Below, piece after piece: positions 13,827 through 22,074 of a stretch of DNA of 36,392 bases. Within the stretch, counting starts at the first letter, position 1; each line of letters opens with the position of its first letter. The translations under genes and the position numbers were made by a program. The DNA lies in the NCBI GenBank assembly GCA_029101005.1, contig JAQXQE010000026.1:1-36392 (forward strand), in the 5' to 3' direction. The notes beneath the pieces are model-generated. The model saw only the letters and a list, made by a program, of their open reading frames with translations. It was not told the origin of the DNA and did not search any database. The stretch is from Bacillota bacterium (lineage in GTDB: Bacteria; Bacillota; Clostridia; Peptostreptococcales; Anaerovoracaceae).

Positions 13827-15290
13827 ATGAACAAAGAACCAAAACAGGCTAAACTCCAGCACGCTCTGATCTCATTCGTACTGCTGATCGGAATCATGGC
13901 TGTCTCAATCATCGTATACGGTGTTGACGTACATGTTCCAATGCTCTGCGGAGTAATCATCGCAGCTCTCGTAGCTCTCTATCTCGGATTCAGTTGGAAG
14001 GCTATCGAGGAGGCAATGATCAAGGGAATCGGCAATGCTATGCAGTCGATTATCATCCTCATGATCGTAGGAGTACTCGTAGGTACCTGGGTTGTTTCAG
14101 GTGTTGTACCTGCTATGATCTACTACGGACTCAAGCTCCTCTCACCTTCAATCTTCCTTGTTGCAGCACTTCTGATCTGCTCGATCACATCACTCGCAAC
14201 AGGTACAGCTTGGGGAACAATGGGAACTATGGGCCTCGCTCTCATCGGTATCGCGATCGGACTCGGCATCCCTGCTCCAATGGCTGCCGGCGCTATCATC
14301 AGTGGATCATATTTCGGAGACAAGATGTCACCACTCTCAGATACTACTAACCTCGCACCTGCTATGGCTGGAACTGATGTAATGACACACATCAAGGCAA
14401 TGCTCCTTCCAACAGCAGTTGCATACGGTATCTCAATCGTATTCTTCCTTGTACTCGGCTTGAGCTACGCTAAGAGCGGCAATGTTGCTGGAATGGAAGA
14501 GGTAGATGCAATGAACAATGCGCTATCAAGCCTCTTCAACATCAACCCTGCTCTTCTGATTCCACCACTGGTAATCATCGTTGCAGTTGCTCTCAAGGTT
14601 CCTGCAATCCCTGGTATCACACTCGGAATCATCGCAGGCGCAATTCTCGGACCTATCTTCCAGCACGATATGTGCAGCATCGGAGCACTTCTCGACTGCG
14701 GAATGAATGGTTTTACTTGCGAGACAGGTAACGCTGCTATCGACAAACTCCTCTCAACTGGAGGAATCACTAATATGCTCTACTCAGTTTCACTGACAAT
14801 GATTGCTATGATGTTCGGTGGAATTATGGAAGCTACAGGTCAGCTTGAGGTTGTTGTTAACAAGATCATCGCTCTCGCTAAGAAGCCTGCTTCACTCGTT
14901 GTTACAACAGAGCTCACATGTATGCTCTCTAACGCAACAATGCCAGAGCAGTACATCTCAATCGTAATTCCAGGAAGAATGTACCAGCAGACATATAAGG
15001 AGAAAGGTCTCCATGCTAAGACTCTGTCAAACGCACTCGAGTCATCTGGAACTGTTACATCAGCACTCATTCCATGGAACACTTGCGGAGTATACATTCT
15101 CGCAACTCTCGGTGTAGGTGCATTTGAGTACCTCCCATACGCAATCTTCAACTACACAATGCCTATCGTTGTTGCTGTTATGGCATTCATGGGTCTGGTA
15201 ATCTTCGACAAGGATGGTTACAGAATGACTAAGAAGGCTCAGGCACAGAAGGCTGCTGATATCGAATCAGGCAAGCTGGTTGTAGAATAA
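13827..15290 (+). CDS. nhaC: NhaC-family Na+/H+ antiporter
   Basis: A 487-residue membrane protein with roughly 11-12 hydrophobic helices, standard for NhaC. The family core SLATGTAWGTMGTMGLAL followed by GAIISGSYFGDKMSPLSDTTNLAPA (about residues 125-185) carries the conserved Asp and Ser/Thr residues of the transport path. It exchanges Na+ for H+, or possibly a related exchange such as malate/lactate seen in MleN, a close relative. It has its own strong promoter and an AGGAG site. The flavodiiron gene lies 79 bp downstream with a promoter of its own. Confidence 0.9.
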   Translation: MNKEPKQAKLQHALISFVLLIGIMAVSIIVYGVDVHVPMLCGVIIAALVALYLGFSWKAIEEAMIKGIGNAMQSIIILMIVGVLVGTWVVSGVVPAMIYYGLKLLSPSIFLVAALLICSITSLATGTAWGTMGTMGLALIGIAIGLGIPAPMAAGAIISGSYFGDKMSPLSDTTNLAPAMAGTDVMTHIKAMLLPTAVAYGISIVFFLVLGLSYAKSGNVAGMEEVDAMNNALSSLFNINPALLIPPLVIIVAVALKVPAIPGITLGIIAGAILGPIFQHDMCSIGALLDCGMNGFTCETGNAAIDKLLSTGGITNMLYSVSLTMIAMMFGGIMEATGQLEVVVNKIIALAKKPASLVVTTELTCMLSNATMPEQYISIVIPGRMYQQTYKEKGLHAKTLSNALESSGTVTSALIPWNTCGVYILATLGVGAFEYLPYAIFNYTMPIVVAVMAFMGLVIFDKDGYRMTKKAQAQKAADIESGKLVVE

Positions 15291-15302
15291 TTCTGTTACT
15301 GG

Positions 15303-15311
15303 TGTTATAAT
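15303..15311 (+). promoter_or_regulatory. Extended -10 promoter of flavodiiron gene
   Basis: TGTTATAAT at 15303-15311 gives a leader of about 50 nt. No strong -35 at 17 nt. Confidence 0.55.
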
Positions 15312-15369
15312 AGATTAGTTCAATACTTTGACTATTACGAATCATTAACAGAAATAAGGAGACACATCA

Positions 15370-16530
15370 ATGTTCATTACCAATGATATCAAGTATGTAG
15401 GTGTTAACGACCATATTGTTGACCTTTTCGAGGGACAGTACATCGTTCCTGCTGGCATGGCTTACAACTCATATGTAATCATGGATGAGAAGATCGCAGT
15501 TATGGACACTGTTGACTGCAACTTCGGAGACGAGTGGCTCAAGAATATCGAGGAAGTTCTCGACGGCAGAAAGCCTGACTACCTCATCGTTCAGCACATG
15601 GAGCCAGATCACTCAGCTAACATCTGGAACTTCGTTAAGGCTTACCCAGATGTATGCGTAGTATCAAATGCTAAGGCTTTCGCTATGATGGGTCAGTTCT
15701 TCCCAGGCATGGAGCTTGAGAACAAACTCGTTGTTGTTGAGGGAGACACTCTCGAGCTCGGAAGCCACACACTTACATTCGTATTCGCACCAATGGTTCA
15801 CTGGCCAGAGGTTATGGTTACATACGATACAACTGACAAGGTTCTCTTCTCCGCTGACGGCTTCGGTAAGTTCGGAGCTCTCGACATCGAGGACGAGTGG
15901 GACTGCGAGGCAAGAAGATACTATATCGGAATCGTAGGTAAGTATGGCGCTCAGGTTCAGGCTCTCCTGAAGAAGGCTGCTACTCTGGATATCCAGACAA
16001 TCTGCCCTCTCCACGGACCAGTTCTCACAACTGCTGAGGAGATTGGCCACGCTATCGCTCAGTATGACACATGGTCATCATACAGACCTGAGGACGAGGG
16101 TGTATTCATCGCTTACACTTCAGTATACGGCAACACAAAGAAAGCTGCTGAACTCCTCGCTGCAAAGCTCGAGGAGAAGGGTTGCCCAATCGTAGCTATC
16201 ACTGACCTCGCTCGTGAGGATATGGCTGAGGCTGTTGAGGATGCATTCAGATACGACAGACTCGTACTTGCAACTACAACATACAATGCAGACATCTTCC
16301 CTCATATGAAGTCATTCATCGAGCACCTAGTTGAGAGAAACTACCAGAACAGAACAGTTGCTTTCATCGAGAACGGTACATGGGCACCAACTGCTAAGAA
16401 GGTAATGACTGGTATGTTCGAGAAGAGCAAGAACCTCACAATCTGTGAGAACAATGTTACAATCAAGTCAGCTATGAACGCTGATACAGAGGCAGATATC
16501 GAGGCACTCGCTGACGAGCTGTGCAAGTAA
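15370..16530 (+). CDS. fprA: Flavodiiron protein (FprA type)
   Basis: A 386-residue two-domain protein. The N-terminal beta-lactamase-like domain shows all diiron ligands: His 76, Glu 78, Asp 80 and His 81 in HMEPDHS, His 144 in VHWPE, Asp 163 in SADGFG and His 215 in CPLHGP. From residue 244, FIAYTSVYGNTKKAAELL is the FMN-binding flavodoxin domain. There is no rubredoxin tail, so this is a class A flavodiiron protein. It reduces O2 to water and/or NO to N2O in the cytoplasm, protecting the anaerobe. The RBS AAGGAGA lies 8 nt before the ATG. Codon use suggests high expression. Confidence 0.95.
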   Translation: MFITNDIKYVGVNDHIVDLFEGQYIVPAGMAYNSYVIMDEKIAVMDTVDCNFGDEWLKNIEEVLDGRKPDYLIVQHMEPDHSANIWNFVKAYPDVCVVSNAKAFAMMGQFFPGMELENKLVVVEGDTLELGSHTLTFVFAPMVHWPEVMVTYDTTDKVLFSADGFGKFGALDIEDEWDCEARRYYIGIVGKYGAQVQALLKKAATLDIQTICPLHGPVLTTAEEIGHAIAQYDTWSSYRPEDEGVFIAYTSVYGNTKKAAELLAAKLEEKGCPIVAITDLAREDMAEAVEDAFRYDRLVLATTTYNADIFPHMKSFIEHLVERNYQNRTVAFIENGTWAPTAKKVMTGMFEKSKNLTICENNVTIKSAMNADTEADIEALADELCK

Positions 16531-16543
16531 CGACATATAACAG

Positions 16544-16575
16544 AAGAGTTCGCTTCAGATGAAGCGAACTCTTTT
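16544..16575 (+). terminator. Terminator of flavodiiron gene
   Basis: AAGAGTTCGCTTCA pairs with TGAAGCGAACTCTT (14 bp, 2-nt loop) followed by more T, directly downstream of the stop. Confidence 0.9.
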
Positions 16576-16588
16576 TATATAACTTATT

Positions 16589-17329
16589 CTAGATATAATA
16601 GCGTGGCTGACCTACGCTCTTCTGCCCGTATTCGATTGCCTCTACCGGACAGTGTGCAATGCACGCCATACAGTGTGTGCAATTGCCCTTCCACTCTGGC
16701 TTACCATCCACGATGCCGATGTTATTGAGCATGCAGAGCTCCGCACACTTACCGCATCCAATGCAACTATCCAGTGTTCTGAACTGCTTATCCTTGACGC
16801 ACATTCCATAGAAAACATGATTAACAGGACCGCTCTTCAGCTTATCTGGCAACTTGATCTTATTCTGCTTGAATGACTGCATGTTCTGGATGTCCTTGAT
16901 TCTCGCAGAGATTGTTGAATCCGCCTTTCTGATGATAAGCTTCGCCTTCTCGTCGTCTGGTGCATCGAACATCGCTATGTAGTTCTCTGGCATTACAATC
17001 TGCGCTGTGCCCATATTCTTCCAGCCCTTCGCCTTGCATAGTCTCTCGACATACTTGTTCGCATTGCCGATATCTGATCCGCAGGTCATCAGGAACCACG
17101 CCTGATTAACTCCATGTATCGGAGTCTTTCTCAGCCAATTCTCCACTACCTTCGGAATTCTCCAAGAGTATGTTGGCACGCTGATTATCACACGCCCCTG
17201 TGTCTGAATCGCCTCATGATTGCCAGCCTTAATTCTCTCTCCCATATCGAGGAGTTGCTCGCCAGTCGCCTCAGCAATCTTCTCAGCCACATAGCGGCTA
17301 TTACCCGTACCTGTGAAATATAGAATCAT
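16589..17329 (-). CDS. EFR1-type flavodoxin-ferredoxin fusion protein
   Basis: A 246-residue protein. Residues 1-150 are a flavodoxin-like domain starting YFTGTGNSRYVAEKIAE, the FMN phosphate loop. Near the C-terminus two [4Fe-4S] sites follow: CIGCGKCAELC and CTHCMACIAHCP. This is the EFR1 family of clostridial electron-transfer proteins. Partner unknown; probably passes electrons from ferredoxin or NADH to a reductase. Single gene, convergent with the flavodiiron gene. GAGGGG lies upstream of the ATG. Confidence 0.9.
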   Translation of the reverse strand: MILYFTGTGNSRYVAEKIAEATGEQLLDMGERIKAGNHEAIQTQGRVIISVPTYSWRIPKVVENWLRKTPIHGVNQAWFLMTCGSDIGNANKYVERLCKAKGWKNMGTAQIVMPENYIAMFDAPDDEKAKLIIRKADSTISARIKDIQNMQSFKQNKIKLPDKLKSGPVNHVFYGMCVKDKQFRTLDSCIGCGKCAELCMLNNIGIVDGKPEWKGNCTHCMACIAHCPVEAIEYGQKSVGQPRYYI

Positions 17330-17546
17330 AGTGAATACCCCTCTATTGTAATTTGTTATTTGGTTATGTCTGTTTGCTTTGATGTTTGGATCTGATCAGT
17401 TTCCTCTTGAAGTGTACCACAGGTCCGCGTGACAGTTATGTGAAAGATTAAAATAGATGCTTGGGGGCATAGCTTGCGGGTTTGCAGGTTTGCTACTGGC
17501 TTTGAGTTTTGCGTTTCGAGTTTGACCTCGCCGCAAATGTTACGAT

Positions 17547-17593
17547 TGTGGTCAGATTCCCTATACCCTTTGATGATAACAAAACTGACCACA
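17547..17593. repeat. 47-nt repeat unit A
   Basis: Begins TGTGGTCAG and ends CTGACCACA, a perfect 9-bp inverted terminal match. The inside contains ATTCCCT and TTGATGATA, shared with unit B. Confidence 0.6.
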
Positions 17594-17618
17594 CAGCAAA
17601 AATTCCGTTTTGCGAAAT

Positions 17619-17665
17619 TGTGGCTATATTCCCTGAAGGCCTTGATGATATCAACTCTAACCACA
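17619..17665. repeat. 47-nt repeat unit B
   Basis: Same length as unit A and 35 of 47 positions identical by hand alignment. Begins TGTGG and ends AACCACA. It starts 72 nt after unit A starts. Confidence 0.6.
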
Positions 17666-17838
17666 CATCATTTCATACAATTCGTCAAATTATCCACTGC
17701 TCAGCATAATCCCATCCATTCGCACAGCGAACTGGCAGAATAATTTACCAAAATCCAATTTGAGAAGCAATTATCCGCTCTCAAATACACCTTTCCGCCG
17801 TCAAATCACTCAACATGCCTGATACACTTTTTTTACCG

Positions 17839-17885
17839 TGTGGTCATATTTCTAAACATCAACATCTTCGCACATTCTAACCACA
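17839..17885. repeat. 47-nt repeat unit C
   Basis: Begins TGTGGTCATATT and ends CTAACCACA, again exactly 47 nt. The inside is more diverged; the boundary sequences match units A and B. Confidence 0.5.
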
Positions 17886-17915
17886 AAATCACGAAACAGC
17901 ACCCTCAACGATATG

Positions 17916-18014
17916 AATTCGACGCTGACGCGAAATCGCGGCCAGGCGCGCGCAGAGCGTACTTGATGTACGTGAGCACGTGACTGGCCGCGATGACAAA
18001 GTCAGCGTTGAATT
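17916..18014. repeat. Long GC-rich inverted repeat
   Basis: Left arm 17916-17945 and right arm 17984-18014 pair over about 25 of 30 positions: AATTCGACGCTGAC with GTCAGCGTTGAATT and ATCGCGGCCAG with CTGGCCGCGAT, separated by a short mismatch. The 38-nt middle contains CGTAC-TTGAT-GTACG. GC content is well above the surrounding AT-rich DNA, suggesting an inserted element. No T run, so not a standard terminator, though it lies 13 bp after the oxidoreductase stop. Confidence 0.7.
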
Positions 18015-18027
18015 ATTGAGCCGAGCC

Positions 18028-20820
18028 CTATTTCTTCTTTCCCCTTAATTTGATATTAATAGCCTGCTTAGCTCCATAAGGCAGAATTGCCTTGAGCTTG
18101 TCTTCGGCTGGAATCATCTTGGAGCACTCTGGGCGATCTCTGTGGATTGTGATGGCGTCGAATGCGCACTTTGTGGTGCACTGACCGCAGCCGATACACT
18201 TGTTAGGATCGACGATTGATGCGCCGCAGGAGAGACAACGTGATGTCTCGAGCTTAACCTGCTCCTCAGTGAACGCAATGCGTCCGTCCTGGAATGTTTT
18301 TCTGAGGGCCTCGTTGTAACCGATTCTCTGTCTTGGTGTATTGTCGTATGAATCAGCCTCGAGTGAGATATCGTTCTTATCGAGCTCGATGAACTGACGA
18401 CGATTTCTACCGATTGTCAGAGTTGAGTGTGGCTGTACGAAGCGGTGGAGTGAAATCGCTGCTTCCTTGCCGGCTGCGATAGCGTCGATTGCAAACTTCT
18501 GGCCGGTGAATGCGTCTCCTCCAACGAAGATGTCAGGCTCTGCAGTCTGAAGTGTTACTGGATCAGCCTTTGCAGTTCCGTTAGGGTTGAACTCTACAGC
18601 AGTATCCTTGAGGAGGTCCTTCCACTCAACTTTCTGTCCGATGCAGAAGAGAACCATATCAGCATCAACTGTTACAGTGTCATTGTCGTCGAACTTAGGA
18701 GCGAATCTTCCGTCCTCATCGCGAACGCTCAGGCACTTTCTGAAGCTGATGCTCTTGCACTTGCCGTTCTCAGTCTGAATCTCAGTCTGACCCCAGCCAG
18801 CGTGGATTGTGATACCGTCTTCCTCGACCTCAGTTCTGTCCTCAACGCCGCATGGCATCTCATCGTATGCCTCGAGGCAGTACATATCAACACTCTCAGC
18901 ACCACATCTGATAGCTGTTCTTGCAACGTCGCAGCCGATGTTACCACCACCGATAACAACAACTTTTCCATCGATAGAACCTGTTCCGTCAAGGTTAACC
19001 TTGCGAACGAAGTCGATACCTGAGCTTACGCCCTCTGCATCGTCTCCTGGGATTCCGAGCTTGCCGCCTGACTGGAGGCCGACAGCTACGAAGAAGCCCT
19101 TGTAGCCCTGCTCTCTGAGCTGTGGAATTGTAACGTCCTTGCCAACCTCAATGCCTGTCTTGAACTCAACACCGAGCTCTGTGAGAATATCGATTTCAGC
19201 CTGAACAACATCCTTCTCAAGACGGAAGTTAGGAATTCCGTTCATCATCATTCCACCTACGCGCTCTTCCTTCTCGAATACAGTTGGTCTGTATCCTTTC
19301 TCAGCAAGATAGTATGCGCATGAGAGTCCAGCTGGACCACCACCGATGATGGCAATCTTCTCGTCGAACTCTCCGAGAACCTTAGGAATAACCTTCTCTG
19401 GAACGAAACGTGTCTCAGCATCGAGATCCTGCTGAGCGATGAAGCGCTTAACCTCATCGATAGCAACAGCCTGATCGATTGTGCCTCTTGTGCAGGCATC
19501 CTCGCAGCGTCTGTTACAGATTCTTCCGCAAACTGCTGGGAATGGGTTCTCTCTCTTGATGAGCTTAAGAGCCTCCTGATACTTGCCCTGAGCAGCGAGC
19601 TTAAGATAACCCTGAACAGCAATGTGAGCAGGACAAGCTGTCTTACATGGAGCAGTACCAGTCTCGTGGCAGTTGATTCTGTTAGTGTCTCTATAGTCGT
19701 AGTTCCACTTGTGTGGTCCCCACTTCATCTCTGATGGGAGATCCTGTCTTGGATACTCGACCTTTGAGCCGTCAGCCTTGCAGAGCTTCTGTCCGAGCTT
19801 GAGAGCTCCTGCTGGGCAGTACTCTACGCAGCGTCCGCAGGCAACGCACTTGTCTGTCTCAACATGTGCAACGTATGCGGAACGTGACATATTTGGTGTG
19901 TTGAAGAGCTGAGAAGTTCTCAGAGCGTAACATACATTTACGTTGCAGTTACAGATAGCGAAAATCTTGTCCTCTCCGTCGATATTTGTGATCTGGTGAA
20001 CGAAACCGTTCTCCTCTGCCTTCTCGAAGATTGCGAGTGCCTCTTCCTTAGTGATGTAACGGCCGCCCTTGTTTGTCTCGCAAACGTAGTCAGCCATATC
20101 GCCTACTGCGATACACCAGTCGTGGAAGTCATCAGCACAACCCTCGTCGTAAGTAGTTCTTGAGAGTCTACATGAGCAAGGAGACGCTGCATACTTGCCC
20201 TCATACTTGTCGAGCCAGTGTGAGATGAGTTCTACTGATACAGGCTTCTCCTCGTGGTTGATAGCCTTCTCAACAGGAATAACGTGCATTCCTATTCCTG
20301 CTCCTCCTGGAGGAACCATAGGTGTAACCTTCTCAAGAGGGAGGAATGTCATTCTCTCGAAGAATCTTCCAAGCTCTGGGAACTCTCTGATCTCGTCCTC
20401 ATTCATATTAGTGAACTCACCAACGCCCGGAACGAACATTGGGAGTACCCATCTCTTCTCGTGATTAGGATTCTTGCCGTCGAGATTCTCTCTGTGGTAC
20501 TCAAGAAGTCCTGTCCACGACATGTGGTCGAGAAGTTCCTGCAGCTTAGCATCATCTTCGATGCCACTTGCCTTCTTGATTTGCTCGAAAGTCATTGGCT
20601 TACGAACAGGCATCTTCAGTGCAAGCTCTGCCTCTTCATCGCTGATGATACATGCAAGACCCCAGTACTCAGGATCGTCTGCAGTGATCTTCTCGAGACC
20701 GAGCTTCTGAGGGATTCTGTCAGTGATGTGCTTACCGAGCTTAGCGATTACTTCGCGGAACTCTCCGTCCTTAACGCATTCAGGCTTCATATTGCCTGCG
20801 ATATCTTTGTATTCTGTCAT
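18028..20820 (-). CDS. Multi-domain Fe-S/FAD NAD(P)-linked oxidoreductase (copy 1)
   Basis: A 930-residue protein. Residues 1-320 are an unrecognised Cys-containing domain: a winged-helix-like start, PPGGAGIGMHVIPVE, then CSC (215-217), a Cys at 236, and CNCNVNVC (290-297). A [4Fe-4S] site follows at 325-335 (CVACGRCVEYC). Residues 380-445 have the GltD/NfnB-type Cys set (PCKTACPAH, CGRICNRRCEDAC). FAD binding is at GGGPAG (493-498), NAD(P) binding at GGGNIG (624-629) and GGDAFTG near the end of the flavin domain. A C-terminal ferredoxin part has CLSC and CIGCGQCTTKC (862-885). It should pass electrons between NAD(P)H, flavin and Fe-S centres; the terminal substrate is unknown. Co-transcribed with a DUF5692 membrane protein 9 bp upstream. 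Confidence 0.85.
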   Translation of the reverse strand: MTEYKDIAGNMKPECVKDGEFREVIAKLGKHITDRIPQKLGLEKITADDPEYWGLACIISDEEAELALKMPVRKPMTFEQIKKASGIEDDAKLQELLDHMSWTGLLEYHRENLDGKNPNHEKRWVLPMFVPGVGEFTNMNEDEIREFPELGRFFERMTFLPLEKVTPMVPPGGAGIGMHVIPVEKAINHEEKPVSVELISHWLDKYEGKYAASPCSCRLSRTTYDEGCADDFHDWCIAVGDMADYVCETNKGGRYITKEEALAIFEKAEENGFVHQITNIDGEDKIFAICNCNVNVCYALRTSQLFNTPNMSRSAYVAHVETDKCVACGRCVEYCPAGALKLGQKLCKADGSKVEYPRQDLPSEMKWGPHKWNYDYRDTNRINCHETGTAPCKTACPAHIAVQGYLKLAAQGKYQEALKLIKRENPFPAVCGRICNRRCEDACTRGTIDQAVAIDEVKRFIAQQDLDAETRFVPEKVIPKVLGEFDEKIAIIGGGPAGLSCAYYLAEKGYRPTVFEKEERVGGMMMNGIPNFRLEKDVVQAEIDILTELGVEFKTGIEVGKDVTIPQLREQGYKGFFVAVGLQSGGKLGIPGDDAEGVSSGIDFVRKVNLDGTGSIDGKVVVIGGGNIGCDVARTAIRCGAESVDMYCLEAYDEMPCGVEDRTEVEEDGITIHAGWGQTEIQTENGKCKSISFRKCLSVRDEDGRFAPKFDDNDTVTVDADMVLFCIGQKVEWKDLLKDTAVEFNPNGTAKADPVTLQTAEPDIFVGGDAFTGQKFAIDAIAAGKEAAISLHRFVQPHSTLTIGRNRRQFIELDKNDISLEADSYDNTPRQRIGYNEALRKTFQDGRIAFTEEQVKLETSRCLSCGASIVDPNKCIGCGQCTTKCAFDAITIHRDRPECSKMIPAEDKLKAILPYGAKQAINIKLRGKKK

Positions 20821-20829
20821 AATGGTCTC

Positions 20830-21867
20830 CTAGAACTGTCTGTCGTAAGCGTCCTTGTAATCCTTTGTATCTGTGAAGATCTCGTTCTTCCAAGGGTTGA
20901 TGCCCGTTGTCTTCCATCTCTTGATGATGACTGCGAGAACGTATGCATTTACGAGGAATGAGATGATAGCAACTACACCACCTGGAACTGGGTTAGCCAG
21001 TGTTGGGTGAACTGAAGCATCCATGAATCCGTCTGCATAGAGTGATGAGATTGTTGTGAATCTGCTGTAATCCTGGAACATTGGGAATACCTGAGCGAAC
21101 ATGCACCAGATTGCGAGTGTGTTAGCTCTGTTCTGGATCCAACCTCCCTTGTTCCACAGAAGAGCTGCAACTGTAGGAGCGAGGAGAAGTGCGAAACCGC
21201 AGTACCATGAGTGAGTTGGAAGGTTGAGGTATGTGTACTCAAAGTTCCAGATGTCGTACGCGAGGATGTATACCCAGATCATGTCAGGCCAGAGCATATC
21301 GTCCTGCTTCTTTGATGAGTAGATTCCCCACCAACCTGTCATACAGAAGATGTTCATAATTCCTGCAAGACCGTTAGCGATATTCCACCATCCACCGTAG
21401 AGCCATACTCCCTCAGATGAGAGCCACCATCTGCTTCCTGTCTCTGCAAGAGCCATAGCACCCTTTACAGCATTCTCGAAGTCAGAACCTACAGCGATAA
21501 GAATGTTGATAGCTACGATTGCGAATGGGAAAACCTTGAACCACTCTGTAGCTCCGATTCCCTTCTTGTACTTCAGCCACATGAAACCGATACATCCTGC
21601 TGTTGCTGCATAGAGCTTAGCATAGTGGAACCAGCTGTTCATGTGAACATAAGTAGGGTTGTTCAGTGCCCAGTCTGCGCCCTTTGCTGCACATACATAG
21701 ATAGCAATGAAGTATACTGTGAGAATTGCAGGCAGCACATAGAAGAATGCGTATCCGCCTGCCTTTGATCTTCTTGCGATCTCATTTGCAACTACGAGAC
21801 CTGTGAACACAAGTAACCATCCGATTACCTGGTATATAGAAGTCTCTCCATAAACCTGAAACAGCAT
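20830..21867 (-). CDS. DUF5692 family integral membrane protein
   Basis: About 345 residues, with around nine hydrophobic helices and many Trp and Tyr residues at helix ends (GVWLYGGWWNIANGLAG, MTGWWGIYSS, WVYILAYDIWNFEYTYLNLPTHSWYCG). I recognise it as the DUF5692 family, function unknown. The start at 21867 has AAGGAGG at good spacing; the longer frame to 21888 does not. It shares an operon with the Fe-S/FAD oxidoreductase, whose RBS overlaps this gene's stop, and is divergent from a LysR regulator. It may act as a membrane partner or transporter for the redox substrate (inference). Confidence 0.75.
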   Translation of the reverse strand: MLFQVYGETSIYQVIGWLLVFTGLVVANEIARRSKAGGYAFFYVLPAILTVYFIAIYVCAAKGADWALNNPTYVHMNSWFHYAKLYAATAGCIGFMWLKYKKGIGATEWFKVFPFAIVAINILIAVGSDFENAVKGAMALAETGSRWWLSSEGVWLYGGWWNIANGLAGIMNIFCMTGWWGIYSSKKQDDMLWPDMIWVYILAYDIWNFEYTYLNLPTHSWYCGFALLLAPTVAALLWNKGGWIQNRANTLAIWCMFAQVFPMFQDYSRFTTISSLYADGFMDASVHPTLANPVPGGVVAIISFLVNAYVLAVIIKRWKTTGINPWKNEIFTDTKDYKDAYDRQF

Positions 21868-21920
21868 ATTATTTACCTCCTTAAACAATATACAAAAGCG
21901 ATTGATAATTTCTTGACAAC

Positions 21921-21950
21921 ATTATATAAAGCCAGAGATTTACAAGACAA
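21921..21950 (-). promoter_or_regulatory. Promoter of DUF5692-oxidoreductase operon
   Basis: On the - strand TTGTCT (21950-21945), 18-nt spacer, TATAAT (21926-21921). The AAGGAGG site and ATG follow at normal distance. Confidence 0.6.
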
Positions 21951-22013
21951 TTCATAATAATGTATAATTTATTCCATAATCGAATAAATTCTAGAATCAA
22001 TCCCAAATTGGGA
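21939..22013 (+). promoter_or_regulatory. lysR promoter with overlapping dyads
   Basis: TTTACA (21939-21944), 18-nt spacer, TATAAT (21963-21968) reads towards the LysR gene. TTATTC-N7-GAATAA at 21969-21987 contains a T-N11-A-type LysR box over the start point. ATTCTAGAAT (21988-21997) and TCCCAAATTGGGA (22001-22013) are further palindromes. Autoregulation and activation of the divergent operon are likely. Confidence 0.5.
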
Positions 22014-22074
22014 AATAATCCCCCAGAATATACGGAAACAGCCTTCAAACACGGCTATTCTAGAGGAAAAATTT

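Larger units (their letters stand above)
17330..18027. other. 700-bp noncoding region with repeats
   Basis: No convincing gene on either strand. Weak open frames exist, but they only reflect the repeated DNA: 72-nt spacing makes a 24-residue pseudo-repeat in translation. The region holds three 47-nt units and a 99-bp inverted repeat listed separately. It separates the EFR1 gene (5' end) from the end of the first oxidoreductase operon. No clear terminator with a T run is seen for that operon. Confidence 0.6.

Noticed and set aside
14123-14395. Antisense frames inside nhaC and in other long genes
   Set aside because: They lie opposite well-identified genes, lack ribosome binding sites and match no family.
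17356-17709. Open frames on both strands with an internal 24-residue repeat
   Set aside because: The repeat follows from the 72-nt spacing of two DNA repeats. No ribosome binding site, no family, and both strands are open at once, which fits noncoding repeat DNA.
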